From: Allomuricauda sp.
GTDB lineage: Bacteria > Bacteroidota > Bacteroidia > Flavobacteriales > Flavobacteriaceae
DNA length: 11,961 nt
Direction of reading: 5' to 3'
Assembly: GCA_028289745.1 (NCBI GenBank)
Contig: JANQOD010000407.1
Coordinates: forward strand, 1-11,961
Shown: positions 1 through 6,653 of the stretch, in pieces
How the letters are laid out: each line of letters begins with the position of its first letter
Position numbering within the stretch: position 1 is the first letter of the stretch
The notes under the pieces: model-generated
The model's database searches: none
Seen by the model: only the letters and a program-made list of their open reading frames with translations
Told to the model about the DNA's origin: nothing
Translations under genes and position numbers: made by a program

Positions 1-1
1 C

Positions 2-3000
2 AGCTTTGAAAATGACGGTAATGGAAATGAAGACACCGAAAAGCCACAATTGCAATCTAACGGATTCTATTTGGCCGGTGAACTCTACAAAAACATCACC
101 TACGATGAAAACCATGCCTCGGGCAAAAACCATTCGACAGAAGAGTTCACCGATAAACAAGGTCGTGTTATTCTAAAGCGCACCTATGCAGATATGGACT
201 TGAATGAGAATGGTAGCATAGAAGCTGGCGAAACAGAAGTGCCCCATGACACCTATTACGTCTATGATGACTATGGCAACCTCACCTATGTGCTGCCACC
301 AAAAATGGATGCCAGTGACAATACCAAATCCATTGTTGATCTAAGAAACGAATTACCGGAGTTGGGTTACCAATATGCCTATGACCACCGCAACCGTTTG
401 GTGAAAAAGCAACTTCCGGGCAAGGGCAGGGAGTACATTGTCTATAACAAGCTTGACCAGCCCATCATGACCCAAGACAGTGTACAACGTGTCACTGGCG
501 AGTGGCTGTTTACCAAGTACGATGCCTTTGGCCGGGTGGCCTATACGGGCAAGGCCTCAAGCGCCAATACGGTGACAAGGCAAGCTGTTCAAAATGAAGT
601 TGATGGCCTGACCGTTGATTTGTGGGTGAACAAAGGAAACCAAATCAATTTCGGTGATTCAGACATTTCATATAATGATGGGGCCTACCCGACGACTTCA
701 ACAACCGAGGCCCAGTTGACCGAGGTGTTGACCATTAATTATTACGACAACTACAACTTTGACCGTGCCAATGAACCTGTGCCACCATCAACTACATTTG
801 ACGAAGCGATAGATGGCCGTACACAAGGGTTGGCCACGGGCAGCAAAGTGCGCGTGCTTGGTGAAACACCGGCAAAGTGGATCACGACCGTGATGCGATA
901 CGACCACAAAGCCCGACCCATCTACACCTATTCTAAAAATGACTATTTGGGCACCATTGATGTAACCACAAGTGATCTTGATTTTGTTGGCAGGCCTGAA
1001 AAAGTAAGGGCCGAACACCGCCGTGGTTCAACTACCATTGTGACCATCGACAACTATACTTATGATCACGTAGGGCGCTTGCTGACCCAGACCCAATGCA
1101 TTGGTGATGCCTCGTTGGGCGATACTTGCGAGGTCTCCAACGATCTGGATCTATTGCTTGAGAACACCACGGTGACCACGACTAGGTCGGCGCGCAACAG
1201 TATTGTGGTCAGACCGATCACGACCATCAGCGGAACCGTTACCTTGGCGGTAACGGGCAATGGCGGCGAAGAAGAGCTCATCGCCTACAACGATTACGAC
1301 GAACTTGGGCAACTGGTGCACAAGAAAGTGGGGGGTACCAAGGGTATAAGTTACGGGGCGACCACTGGTTTACAGACCGTTGGTTATGCCTACAATGTAA
1401 GGGGATGGCTTACAGCGATCAACGATATTTCTGATACAACTCCCGATAAATTGTTTAACTTTAGCCTAAGTTATAACGAAGGCCCAAACCCATTGTACAA
1501 CGGCAACATTTCATACACCGAGTGGCGTACCGACAACCAAGACAAGGGGTTGAAGCGCTATGACTATAGTTATGACGCCCTGAACCGAATCACGGCTGCT
1601 TCAGATAACACGGGCAAGTTCAGCGTAACGGGTATCACCTATGACAAAAATGGCAACATCAGTAGGCTGAAACGTGAGGGCTGGACGACCGCAAGCCCAT
1701 CGTTGGCCAGCAACACGGGCCTTGGCACCATGGACGATTTGACCTACGGCTATGCGACGAACAGTAATAAGCTTGTCAACGTGGCCGACGACAATGCCAG
1801 CGATGCCTTTGGTTTTGTCGATGTGAACGGGGGCGGTGTCGAATATGCCTATGACGCCAACGGCAACATGACCATGGACCTGAACAAGGGGATAGCCGCA
1901 GGTGGAATAACCTATAACCACTTGAACCTGCCGGTACAGGTCACCATAAATGGCAATGGCAACAACGGCACCATCTCTTATATCTATGATGCCACGGGCG
2001 TTAAACTTGAAAAAGTGGCCTCGGGCACCAGCAATGGCAACCCATTGAACACCACTACCCAATATGCCGGTAACCATGTCTATGAGAACGGTACGCTACA
2101 GTTCTTTGCTCATTCAGAGGGTTATGTCGATGCCAATGGCGGCGGATATGAATATGTCTACCAATATAAGGACCATCTTGGAAATATTAGGTTGTCTTAT
2201 ACCGACGCAAATAACGACGGCTCCATAGATGCATCAACAGAGATTATCGAAGAGAGCAATTATTACCCTTTCGGCCTCAAGCATAAAGGGTACAACGAGG
2301 GTGTGAGCCCATTGGGAAACAGTACAGCGCAGAAGTGGAAGTATAATGGTGTTGAGTTGGAGGAAGGTCTTGGATTGGATCTGTATGAGATGGAAGTTAG
2401 AAGTTATGATCCAGCGATTGCAAGATTCACATCTATTGATCCAGTTACGCACTTTGACTATTCTACATATCAAGCGTTTGACAATAACCCAGTCTTTTTC
2501 ACAGACCCAAGTGGTGCAGATTCACAAAATATTCAAGATTTGCAAGGAAATTGGTGGACCGTAGATTGTGAAAATGGAGAATGCGGAAATGCCAAAAGAG
2601 TGGATGATAGCCAAGACAAGCCAAAACATCAGTTCTTTGGGGTTTCAATTACTGGTGAAACAATGAATTTGAGCTTTGATCTTAGTAATTTTCGTGATTT
2701 GACTGGATTTGGTGAAGATCCATCGGACTTATATTCAATTAAAGCTGGGGCCATAAGACAGGCATTACAAGCTTTGGGTGCAAAGGATAAAGCTCTTTTA
2801 GTCAAAGTTTTGCAAAAGTATGGTGTTCCAAAAAAATTACTGAAAAATTTGCTCAAAGCAAGCGCAGGTTCTACAGTAGGAACAATGGTAGATGCACAGG
2901 AAAATGGTTTAGCTGCGTTACCTGCAATAGGTGCACTAATTTATCAATTAAATGAGGATCATGATAGCTTTAATAGAATGATGGCAAACGAAATAAAATG

Positions 3001-3274
3001 GGATGATGTTAGAGGTGGCTTTTCTAAAATGATCGATACAGAAATACTAAATGATGTAATAATAATTTATTCAAATACTGATTTGTACAGTCAATCTACC
3101 ATTAATACTGGTGCCGCTGAAGTATCTGATTCCAGATATCCTAATAATGATTATAGATATGTATACTATGGTACACAATATGGCGATACATTGCATATTT
3201 TTGGAGTTTATGAAAATCCTCTTAGACAAAATGAAGGTGATTGTTTCGATTGTGGCAATACTATTCGCAATTAG
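2..3274 (+). CDS. RHS/YD-repeat polymorphic toxin, 3' part (5' end outside window)
   Basis: The frame is open from the left edge, so the N-terminus is missing; a TTG at 50 is only an internal codon. The visible 1090 residues hold many YD-type repeats (YDDYGNLTYV, YDAFGRVAYTG, YDHVGRLLTQ, YDALNRITA, YDKNGNISRL, YDANGNMTMD, YDATGVKLEK, KDHLGNIRLSY), which in RHS proteins form a beta-sheet cocoon around a C-terminal toxin. The closing motif (YDPAIARFTSIDP, then NNPVFFTDPSG) lies near 2404-2515. After it come about 252 residues without RHS repeats, the place of the variable toxin tip. Two EF-hand-like loops are present, at residues 66-77 (D-x-N-x-N-G-x-I) and 735-746. Codon use is GC-balanced up to about 2340 and AT-rich afterwards. 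It is probably secreted or surface exposed and used in antagonism between bacteria; the secretion route cannot be judged without the N-terminus. Confidence 0.93.
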   Translation, partial: SFENDGNGNEDTEKPQLQSNGFYLAGELYKNITYDENHASGKNHSTEEFTDKQGRVILKRTYADMDLNENGSIEAGETEVPHDTYYVYDDYGNLTYVLPPKMDASDNTKSIVDLRNELPELGYQYAYDHRNRLVKKQLPGKGREYIVYNKLDQPIMTQDSVQRVTGEWLFTKYDAFGRVAYTGKASSANTVTRQAVQNEVDGLTVDLWVNKGNQINFGDSDISYNDGAYPTTSTTEAQLTEVLTINYYDNYNFDRANEPVPPSTTFDEAIDGRTQGLATGSKVRVLGETPAKWITTVMRYDHKARPIYTYSKNDYLGTIDVTTSDLDFVGRPEKVRAEHRRGSTTIVTIDNYTYDHVGRLLTQTQCIGDASLGDTCEVSNDLDLLLENTTVTTTRSARNSIVVRPITTISGTVTLAVTGNGGEEELIAYNDYDELGQLVHKKVGGTKGISYGATTGLQTVGYAYNVRGWLTAINDISDTTPDKLFNFSLSYNEGPNPLYNGNISYTEWRTDNQDKGLKRYDYSYDALNRITAASDNTGKFSVTGITYDKNGNISRLKREGWTTASPSLASNTGLGTMDDLTYGYATNSNKLVNVADDNASDAFGFVDVNGGGVEYAYDANGNMTMDLNKGIAAGGITYNHLNLPVQVTINGNGNNGTISYIYDATGVKLEKVASGTSNGNPLNTTTQYAGNHVYENGTLQFFAHSEGYVDANGGGYEYVYQYKDHLGNIRLSYTDANNDGSIDASTEIIEESNYYPFGLKHKGYNEGVSPLGNSTAQKWKYNGVELEEGLGLDLYEMEVRSYDPAIARFTSIDPVTHFDYSTYQAFDNNPVFFTDPSGADSQNIQDLQGNWWTVDCENGECGNAKRVDDSQDKPKHQFFGVSITGETMNLSFDLSNFRDLTGFGEDPSDLYSIKAGAIRQALQALGAKDKALLVKVLQKYGVPKKLLKNLLKASAGSTVGTMVDAQENGLAALPAIGALIYQLNEDHDSFNRMMANEIKWDDVRGGFSKMIDTEILNDVIIIYSNTDLYSQSTINTGAAEVSDSRYPNNDYRYVYYGTQYGDTLHIFGVYENPLRQNEGDCFDCGNTIRN
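197..232 (+). other. EF-hand-like calcium-binding loop in the RHS protein
   Basis: The 12 codons encode DLNENGSIEAGE, which matches the EF-hand/dockerin-type loop pattern D1-x-N3-x-N5-G6-x-I8-...-E12. A second loop, DANNDGSIDAST, lies at 2204-2239 in the same protein but ends in Thr at position 12 (Glu follows at 13). Such loops bind Ca2+ in many secreted bacterial proteins; binding here is inferred from the pattern only. Confidence 0.5.
2516..3271 (+). other. Variable C-terminal tip (putative toxin domain) of the RHS protein
   Basis: This is the segment following the DPSG motif that ends RHS cores. In this family the part after that motif is usually the effector domain. I do not recognise the fold. 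Visible features are a short Cys-containing stretch (VDCENGECGN) soon after the junction, a Lys-rich amphipathic stretch (KVLQKYGVPKKLLKNLLK), a moderately hydrophobic segment (ALPAIGALIYQL), a polar Tyr-rich end (YRYVYYGTQYGDTLHIFGVYE) and two Cys near the C-terminus (DCFDC). No nuclease HNH, deaminase, ADP-ribosyltransferase or metalloprotease motif was evident by eye. It is AT-rich: positions 2941-3000 contain 16 G/C of 60, against 32 of 60 at 1801-1860 in the core. That fits recent acquisition by recombination. Confidence 0.65.
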
Positions 3275-3938
3275 TTGTAATTCTCAAGAAGTAATTGAGG
3301 AATACCATATTAATGGCGATATCAAAAGAAAGTTTATTGTTGACAGCGAAGGGATAAAAATTGGGTTTGATTCAATATTTTATCCGAAGGGAAAGCTCAA
3401 AGAATTCAAAATCTGGAAAAGAGGTTCTTTGACTGACAGCATAATTAGATTTTCAAAAAGTGGAGAGATTATCTCAATTGGTACTATTGCGAATAACGAA
3501 TTGGTTTTTCGCAACAAGAGAAATGGACTTACAGAAAGCATTTTTGGCTTGAATGGAGGAGTGCGAAATGGACTTGGCATTTATTTTACGGATGGGATAG
3601 TGAGATCTGTCGGAGGTTACCAAGACAATTCAGAAGACGGGATTTTGATTTCGCTTAAAAAGGAAGGCGGGTTAAAATTCATTAAACAAATCGATTCAAA
3701 AGAAAATTATGGCCTCACAATGAAATTCTTTAGTGATGGCAAGCCTAAAGATTTAAGAGTTGCAACTAAGGAAAATCATGGCTACACCATGTCCTTTCAT
3801 AAAAATGGTCATCTAAAGGATGTAGGACTATTAAAAAATGGAAAAGCTCATGGGACCAAATTTCATTTCTCCAACATTGGTGTTATGCTAAGAAAGTCTT
3901 TTTTTAAAGAAGGCAATGAAATATGGGAGCGAGAGTAA
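3231..3938 (+). CDS. MORN/YwqK-like repeat lipoprotein, candidate immunity protein
   Basis: The 235-residue protein starts with a short lipoprotein signal (MKVIVSIVAILFAISC, lipobox Cys at 16), which fixes the start at ATG 3231; the longer open frame from 3111 would put a polar stretch ahead of the signal. The mature part is a run of MORN_2-like units of the form [YF]-x-x-x-G-x-[IL]-[KRI]: YHINGDIKRKF (25), YPKGKLKEFKIW (51), FSKSGEIISIG (74), YFTDGIVRSVG (118), FFSDGKPKDLRV (166), FHKNGHLKDVGL (189) and NGKAHG (203). Repeats of this type occur in YwqK, the antitoxin partner of an LXG toxin in Bacillus, and are frequent beside polymorphic toxins in Bacteroidota. The start lies inside the toxin gene, overlapping it by 44 nt in another frame. 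Its low GC matches the toxin tip. I infer an immunity lipoprotein at the periplasmic face, which would suggest the toxin acts in the envelope; the function is unproven. Confidence 0.8.
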   Translation: MKVIVSIVAILFAISCNSQEVIEEYHINGDIKRKFIVDSEGIKIGFDSIFYPKGKLKEFKIWKRGSLTDSIIRFSKSGEIISIGTIANNELVFRNKRNGLTESIFGLNGGVRNGLGIYFTDGIVRSVGGYQDNSEDGILISLKKEGGLKFIKQIDSKENYGLTMKFFSDGKPKDLRVATKENHGYTMSFHKNGHLKDVGLLKNGKAHGTKFHFSNIGVMLRKSFFKEGNEIWERE

Positions 3939-4063
3939 TGGAGGAAATTTTTAAAGCCATAATTGATTATATAATTGAATCTCTCAATACTCGAACTAAA
4001 TTATTGGTGGTAATTGCAATCATAATAATTACTATTATAATAGTTGCAGCCTTAATTAGGTAA
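3938..4063 (+). CDS. 41-residue single-pass membrane peptide
   Basis: The ATG at 3938 uses the last base of the upstream stop codon (taATG), a 1-nt overlap that favours translational coupling. The product begins MEEIFKAIIDYIIESLN, an amphipathic acidic stretch, then a short basic patch (TRTK, residues 18-21), then a very hydrophobic Ile/Val/Ala helix (about residues 22-40) and a terminal Arg. This is the layout of a small single-pass membrane protein. No family is recognised. As the third gene in the toxin cassette, with the same AT-rich composition, it may be a second immunity component or an accessory peptide; that is inference from position only. It could also be the truncated remnant of a longer gene, because an unrelated insertion sequence follows. 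Confidence 0.6.
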   Translation: MEEIFKAIIDYIIESLNTRTKLLVVIAIIIITIIIVAALIR

Positions 4064-4096
4064 TGGGTCAAAAAAGAGGGTAATGGTCAAAAAAGA
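4061..4096 (+). repeat. Short imperfect tandem duplication
   Basis: Two adjacent copies start at 4061 and 4081: TAATGGGTCAAAAAAGA and TAATGGTCAAAAAAGA, differing by one G, with a period of 20 bases. The first copy includes the stop codon of the 41-residue peptide. It may be a slippage product or scar at the junction between the toxin cassette and the IS1 region. Confidence 0.6.
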
Positions 4097-4156
4097 AGAC
4101 GGCCAAAGTCTTTTACATAAACCATTGACAATCTGTTATTTGAGATAAAGGCCACG

Positions 4157-5029
4157 GGTAAAAATACAATAAGTAATCTTTTTCTTACGTTGTTAAACGT
4201 TCAAAGAACCTGCTCTATTTGAATTGTTCAGCGACTTGTGTATCAAAAAAGAGGTTGCCGGCCTGCCCTTATGTGCCGTGCATGGGTACCGTCATCAAAA
4301 ATGGGGTGCAAAACGGCAACCAACGTTTAAAATGCAAATCTTGTGGCAAAAATTTTCAGAAAGGCTATACGTACAAGGCCTGCAGACAAGATACCAATGC
4401 AAAGATCAAGGTGCTCTTAAAAGAAGGTTGTGGGGTAAGAAGCATCGGTAGAATTCTCGGTATCTCAAAAAATACGGTATTGTCAAGGTTGTTGCATATT
4501 GCCGCGACGATTAAAAAACCCATTTTTGCCAAGCCGGGCGGCCAATTTCAAATGGACGAACTATGGAGCTATGTGGGCAAAAAAACAAATAGCACTTGGC
4601 TCATATATGCCATTGAAAGGCATTCGGGCACCGTCATTGATTTTACAGTGGGCAATAGGTCATCGGTTCAAATAGCCGAAGTGGTGCACACTTTGTTACG
4701 GCTATCACCAAAAAGAATACATACCGATAGGCTGAACATATACCCGAAATTGATTCCCGAACAATTGCACGGCCTTTACGCCCGTGGCACAAATGCCATA
4801 GAACGAAAAAATCTGACATTGCGCACCCATGTTAAACGCTTGGCCAGAAAGACCATTTGCTTCTCTAAAAATGAACGACATTTAGAGGCACATTTACGTA
4901 TCTATTTTTGGGGTTAGACATACCTGTTTTGCCGCTATTCCCAGAATCGAGAGGTCTTTACGGCCCAATTTGAACCGAAAGACTGATTTTTGGTCCATTT
5001 TTCGGCGATTTCTGCACAACACTTTTACC
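4157..5029 (+). mobile_element. IS1-family insertion sequence, tentative ends
   Basis: The transposase at 4219-4917 defines the element. The ends are tentative: GGTAAAA at 4157-4163 and its complement TTTTACC at 5023-5029 form a 7-bp inverted repeat, starting with GGT as in canonical IS1. Further inward the two ends agree poorly. The bases just outside (CCACG on the left, AAAAAAACG on the right) show no target-site duplication, so either these are not the true ends or the flanks have been rearranged. An 873-bp element would be reasonable for the family. Confidence 0.35.
4219..4917 (+). CDS. IS1-family transposase (single ORF)
   Basis: The 232-residue DDE transposase catalyses cut-and-join of the element. 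An N-terminal zinc-finger-like region holds Cys pairs (CPYVPC at 16-21, CKSC at 39-42) around KNGVQNGNQRLKC. A helix-turn-helix follows (GVRSIGRILGISKNTV, about 72-87). The catalytic core has D113 (MDELWSYVGKK), D170 (IHTDRLNIYPKLIP) and E195 (NAIERKNLTLRTH), followed by the conserved RLARKTICFSKN block. Length matches the family. Unlike classical IS1, with InsA/InsB joined by frameshifting, this is one continuous frame. There is no ATG upstream of the first Cys pair: the frame opens after a stop at 4174 and offers TTG 4219 or 4255, while the first ATG (codon 22) would lose that pair. The first finger is also spaced C-x4-C instead of the usual C-x2-C, so the N-terminus may be slightly damaged. 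Activity is uncertain. Confidence 0.9.
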   Translation: MNCSATCVSKKRLPACPYVPCMGTVIKNGVQNGNQRLKCKSCGKNFQKGYTYKACRQDTNAKIKVLLKEGCGVRSIGRILGISKNTVLSRLLHIAATIKKPIFAKPGGQFQMDELWSYVGKKTNSTWLIYAIERHSGTVIDFTVGNRSSVQIAEVVHTLLRLSPKRIHTDRLNIYPKLIPEQLHGLYARGTNAIERKNLTLRTHVKRLARKTICFSKNERHLEAHLRIYFWG

Positions 5030-5048
5030 AAAAAAACGTTAGTGTTTG

Positions 5049-5059
5049 TAAGAATCTTA
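5049..5059. promoter_or_regulatory. Small palindrome just upstream of the pseudopilus operon start
   Basis: TAAGA-A-TCTTA is a perfect 5-bp inverted repeat around one base, ending 4 nt before the ATG at 5064. A possible wider arm pair, GTGTT (5043-5047) and AACAC (5058-5062), encloses it. It could be an operator or a leader hairpin. No clear Bacteroidota -33/-7 promoter (TTG...TAnnTTTG) was found; TAGTGTTTG nearby has one base too many. Confidence 0.2.
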
Positions 5060-5063
5060 ACAC

Positions 5064-5780
5064 ATGAGACTTAGCCTTTTCCCATTATTGGCGGCATTGC
5101 TTTTGGGCGCCTGTGCCCCGGTGCCCGGCCTACAGAGAGTAGAGACCAAAATTCCCTGTATCGGGGCAGTCGGCGAAGACCGTTCGACCCTGTTCAAAAA
5201 GGCCTTTCAAAAGGTGGGCGAGCCCACTCTGGCGATTCCCATTGGGGTATCGTTGAACTCTTATGCCTTTGACAAAAAAAGCTATTCGAAATATGCCCAT
5301 TACTCAAAAAACTTGGGCAAGCGGCCCTTGGTGGCCTTTGTCGATTCCATAGCCACAAAACCGCGGTACCATACGTTGAAAATCAGCGATCTGGTCGAAC
5401 TGCAGTCACAGTTCAACAGCGAAGAAAATGGGGCCTTGAAAAGCTATATGGCCAACGATGATGAGCTGTGCCTGCTCAACGGCATCTCGTTTGTGGCCCG
5501 GCCCAACGTGCAGGAAATCATAGAGAATGCCCACCATTTTTATATCAGTGACTCAAAAGAGGGGCTGGTGCTCGAGGCCCATGGCCATATGGGGTCGACA
5601 AAAATCAAAATGACTTCTTTAGAGGTCTTTGATTTTAGTACCGCCGAGGTCTGTTGGTCAAAGAACCAATTGGGCAAATATGAGGTGGCCACCTTTTTGA
5701 CAGCGGGTAGATCGTGTCCGGGCCATACCGAAAAAGACCCCCATAAATTGGATGATGTCGCCAACTATTTAAAATTTTAA
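5064..5780 (+). CDS. Lipoprotein of unknown family, first gene of the pseudopilus operon
   Basis: The 238-residue protein has a clear lipoprotein signal (MRLSLFPLLAALLLGAC, lipobox Cys17), which supports ATG 5064. The mature chain has four further Cys (32, 136, 197, 218), which could form two disulfides in the periplasm. I do not recognise the domain. Its C-terminal part (about 150-215) looks beta-rich, with HFYISDSKEGLVLEAHGHMG and an alternating pattern near FDFSTAEVCW. It is followed after 3 nt by another lipoprotein and then by secretion-type genes, so it probably belongs to the same machine. A pilotin-like or substrate-binding outer-membrane part is one possibility, from context only. 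GC-balanced codon use is like its downstream neighbours and unlike the toxin cassette. Confidence 0.85.
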   Translation: MRLSLFPLLAALLLGACAPVPGLQRVETKIPCIGAVGEDRSTLFKKAFQKVGEPTLAIPIGVSLNSYAFDKKSYSKYAHYSKNLGKRPLVAFVDSIATKPRYHTLKISDLVELQSQFNSEENGALKSYMANDDELCLLNGISFVARPNVQEIIENAHHFYISDSKEGLVLEAHGHMGSTKIKMTSLEVFDFSTAEVCWSKNQLGKYEVATFLTAGRSCPGHTEKDPHKLDDVANYLKF

Positions 5781-5783
5781 GGC

Positions 5784-6173
5784 ATGAAACGAACTTTACT
5801 TTTTGTATTGCTATTTGGGGTCTTCACCCTCGGCTGTGAAGACATTTTGGAGGTGCCCGACATCTCGGGCCAACAGGTCGAGCTATTGGCCCCAAGCCAG
5901 GGCAGTGTGGTCACCGATAATAACGTCAACTTCAACTGGAACGGAGTGAACGATGCCGATTCGTACCTGATACAAGTGGCCACCCCCGATTTTGAAAATG
6001 CCACCCAATTGGTGTTGGATAGTGTCATGGCCATCGATTCGACCTTTGTGGGCACAAGAATCTCAAAACAACTATCGAACAGCGCCTATGAGTGGCGGGT
6101 CAAGGCCTCGAACAGTGGGTTTGAGACCGAATTTTCCACTAGCGGTTTTACGGTCGATGCTTCTTCGAACTAA
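5784..6173 (+). CDS. Small lipoprotein with one Fn3-like beta-sandwich domain
   Basis: The 129-residue protein begins MKRTLLFVLLFGVFTLGC, with lipobox Cys18. The mature part reads as a single fibronectin-III/Ig-like domain. It opens with VELLAPSQGSVV, followed by NFNWNGVNDADSYLIQVAT (the F-x-W ... A-x-x-Y-x-I-Q pattern) and, later, YEWRVKASNSG and FSTSGFTV, the closing strands seen in Fn3-like domains of Bacteroidota surface lipoproteins. It is probably anchored in a membrane facing the periplasm or the surface. It starts 3 nt after the preceding lipoprotein and ends 12 nt before the GspC-like gene, so it is most likely cotranscribed. Its role in the machine (contact or scaffold) is inferred; the domain alone does not give function. 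Confidence 0.85.
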   Translation: MKRTLLFVLLFGVFTLGCEDILEVPDISGQQVELLAPSQGSVVTDNNVNFNWNGVNDADSYLIQVATPDFENATQLVLDSVMAIDSTFVGTRISKQLSNSAYEWRVKASNSGFETEFSTSGFTVDASSN

Positions 6174-6185
6174 AACACCCTCTCC

Positions 6186-6653
6186 ATGAAAAAAAACAAA
6201 AAGACCTATCTGTTGTTGGCCTTGGTATTGGTCATCTGGGGGGTACTGGGCTTTAAGATCGTGGGGGCCATCAACCCCACCGAAGAGCCCATTGAAAAAG
6301 TCGATTTGCCCGAGACCTATGTGGCACCCAATCTAAAAAAGCATGATACGTTTGCCATAGCCGCCAACTATCGAGATCCCTTTTTGGGCACTATGCCCAA
6401 GAGCGAAAAGACCGAAAGGCCCAAAAAGAAGGAGATCAAAAAAGTGCAGACCCCTCAAAAAAATATTCGATATGCAGGTTCTGTGGCCGAGAACGGTTCG
6501 AACAAGCGGCTCTTCTTCGTCTCGATTGACGGGCAACAACATATCATGGCCCAAAACGAAACGGTGGCCGATGTCAAATTGATCAGGGGCAACCAAGAGT
6601 CCATAAAGGTGCGTTACGGTACCCGTACCGAAACCATTTTACTGCAGCAATGA
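6186..6653 (+). CDS. GspC/PilP-like inner-membrane assembly protein
   Basis: The 155-residue protein has a short basic N-terminus (MKKNKKTY), one membrane helix (about residues 7-29) and a linker. Next comes the motif NYRDPF (61-66), which resembles the RDPF motif common in GspC and PilP homologues just before their homology region. A Lys/Pro-rich spacer (about 71-92) follows, then a compact beta domain (94-154: IRYAGSV, RLFFVSIDGQQHIMAQNE, VADVKLIRGNQESIKVRYG) that fits the HR/PilP fold. In type II secretion and type IV pili this domain contacts the secretin in the periplasm and links it to the inner-membrane platform. The gene overlaps the next by 4 nt (ATGA). Sequence similarity is judged by eye; GspC-like versus PilP-like cannot be decided. 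Confidence 0.7.
   Translation: MKKNKKTYLLLALVLVIWGVLGFKIVGAINPTEEPIEKVDLPETYVAPNLKKHDTFAIAANYRDPFLGTMPKSEKTERPKKKEIKKVQTPQKNIRYAGSVAENGSNKRLFFVSIDGQQHIMAQNETVADVKLIRGNQESIKVRYGTRTETILLQQ

Noticed and set aside
1601..2077. Antisense open frame of 158 codons within the RHS gene
   Set aside because: It lies opposite the GC-balanced RHS core, shows no domain, and its composition follows from complementing the YD repeats; the + strand is clearly coding.
3111..3230. N-terminal extension of the MORN lipoprotein
   Set aside because: It would put 40 residues ahead of a complete lipoprotein signal and overlap the toxin gene far more; ATG 3231 is the natural start.
4224..4451. Second, overlapping open frame in the transposase start, as a possible InsA-like product with frameshift
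   Set aside because: Its translation has no zinc finger or helix-turn-helix, while the main frame carries both plus the catalytic core without interruption.
4195..5040. AAACGTT at 4195-4201 and 5034-5040 as a target-site duplication
   Set aside because: The implied ends just inside show no inverted repeat and do not begin with GGT; a 7-base match over this distance is easily chance.
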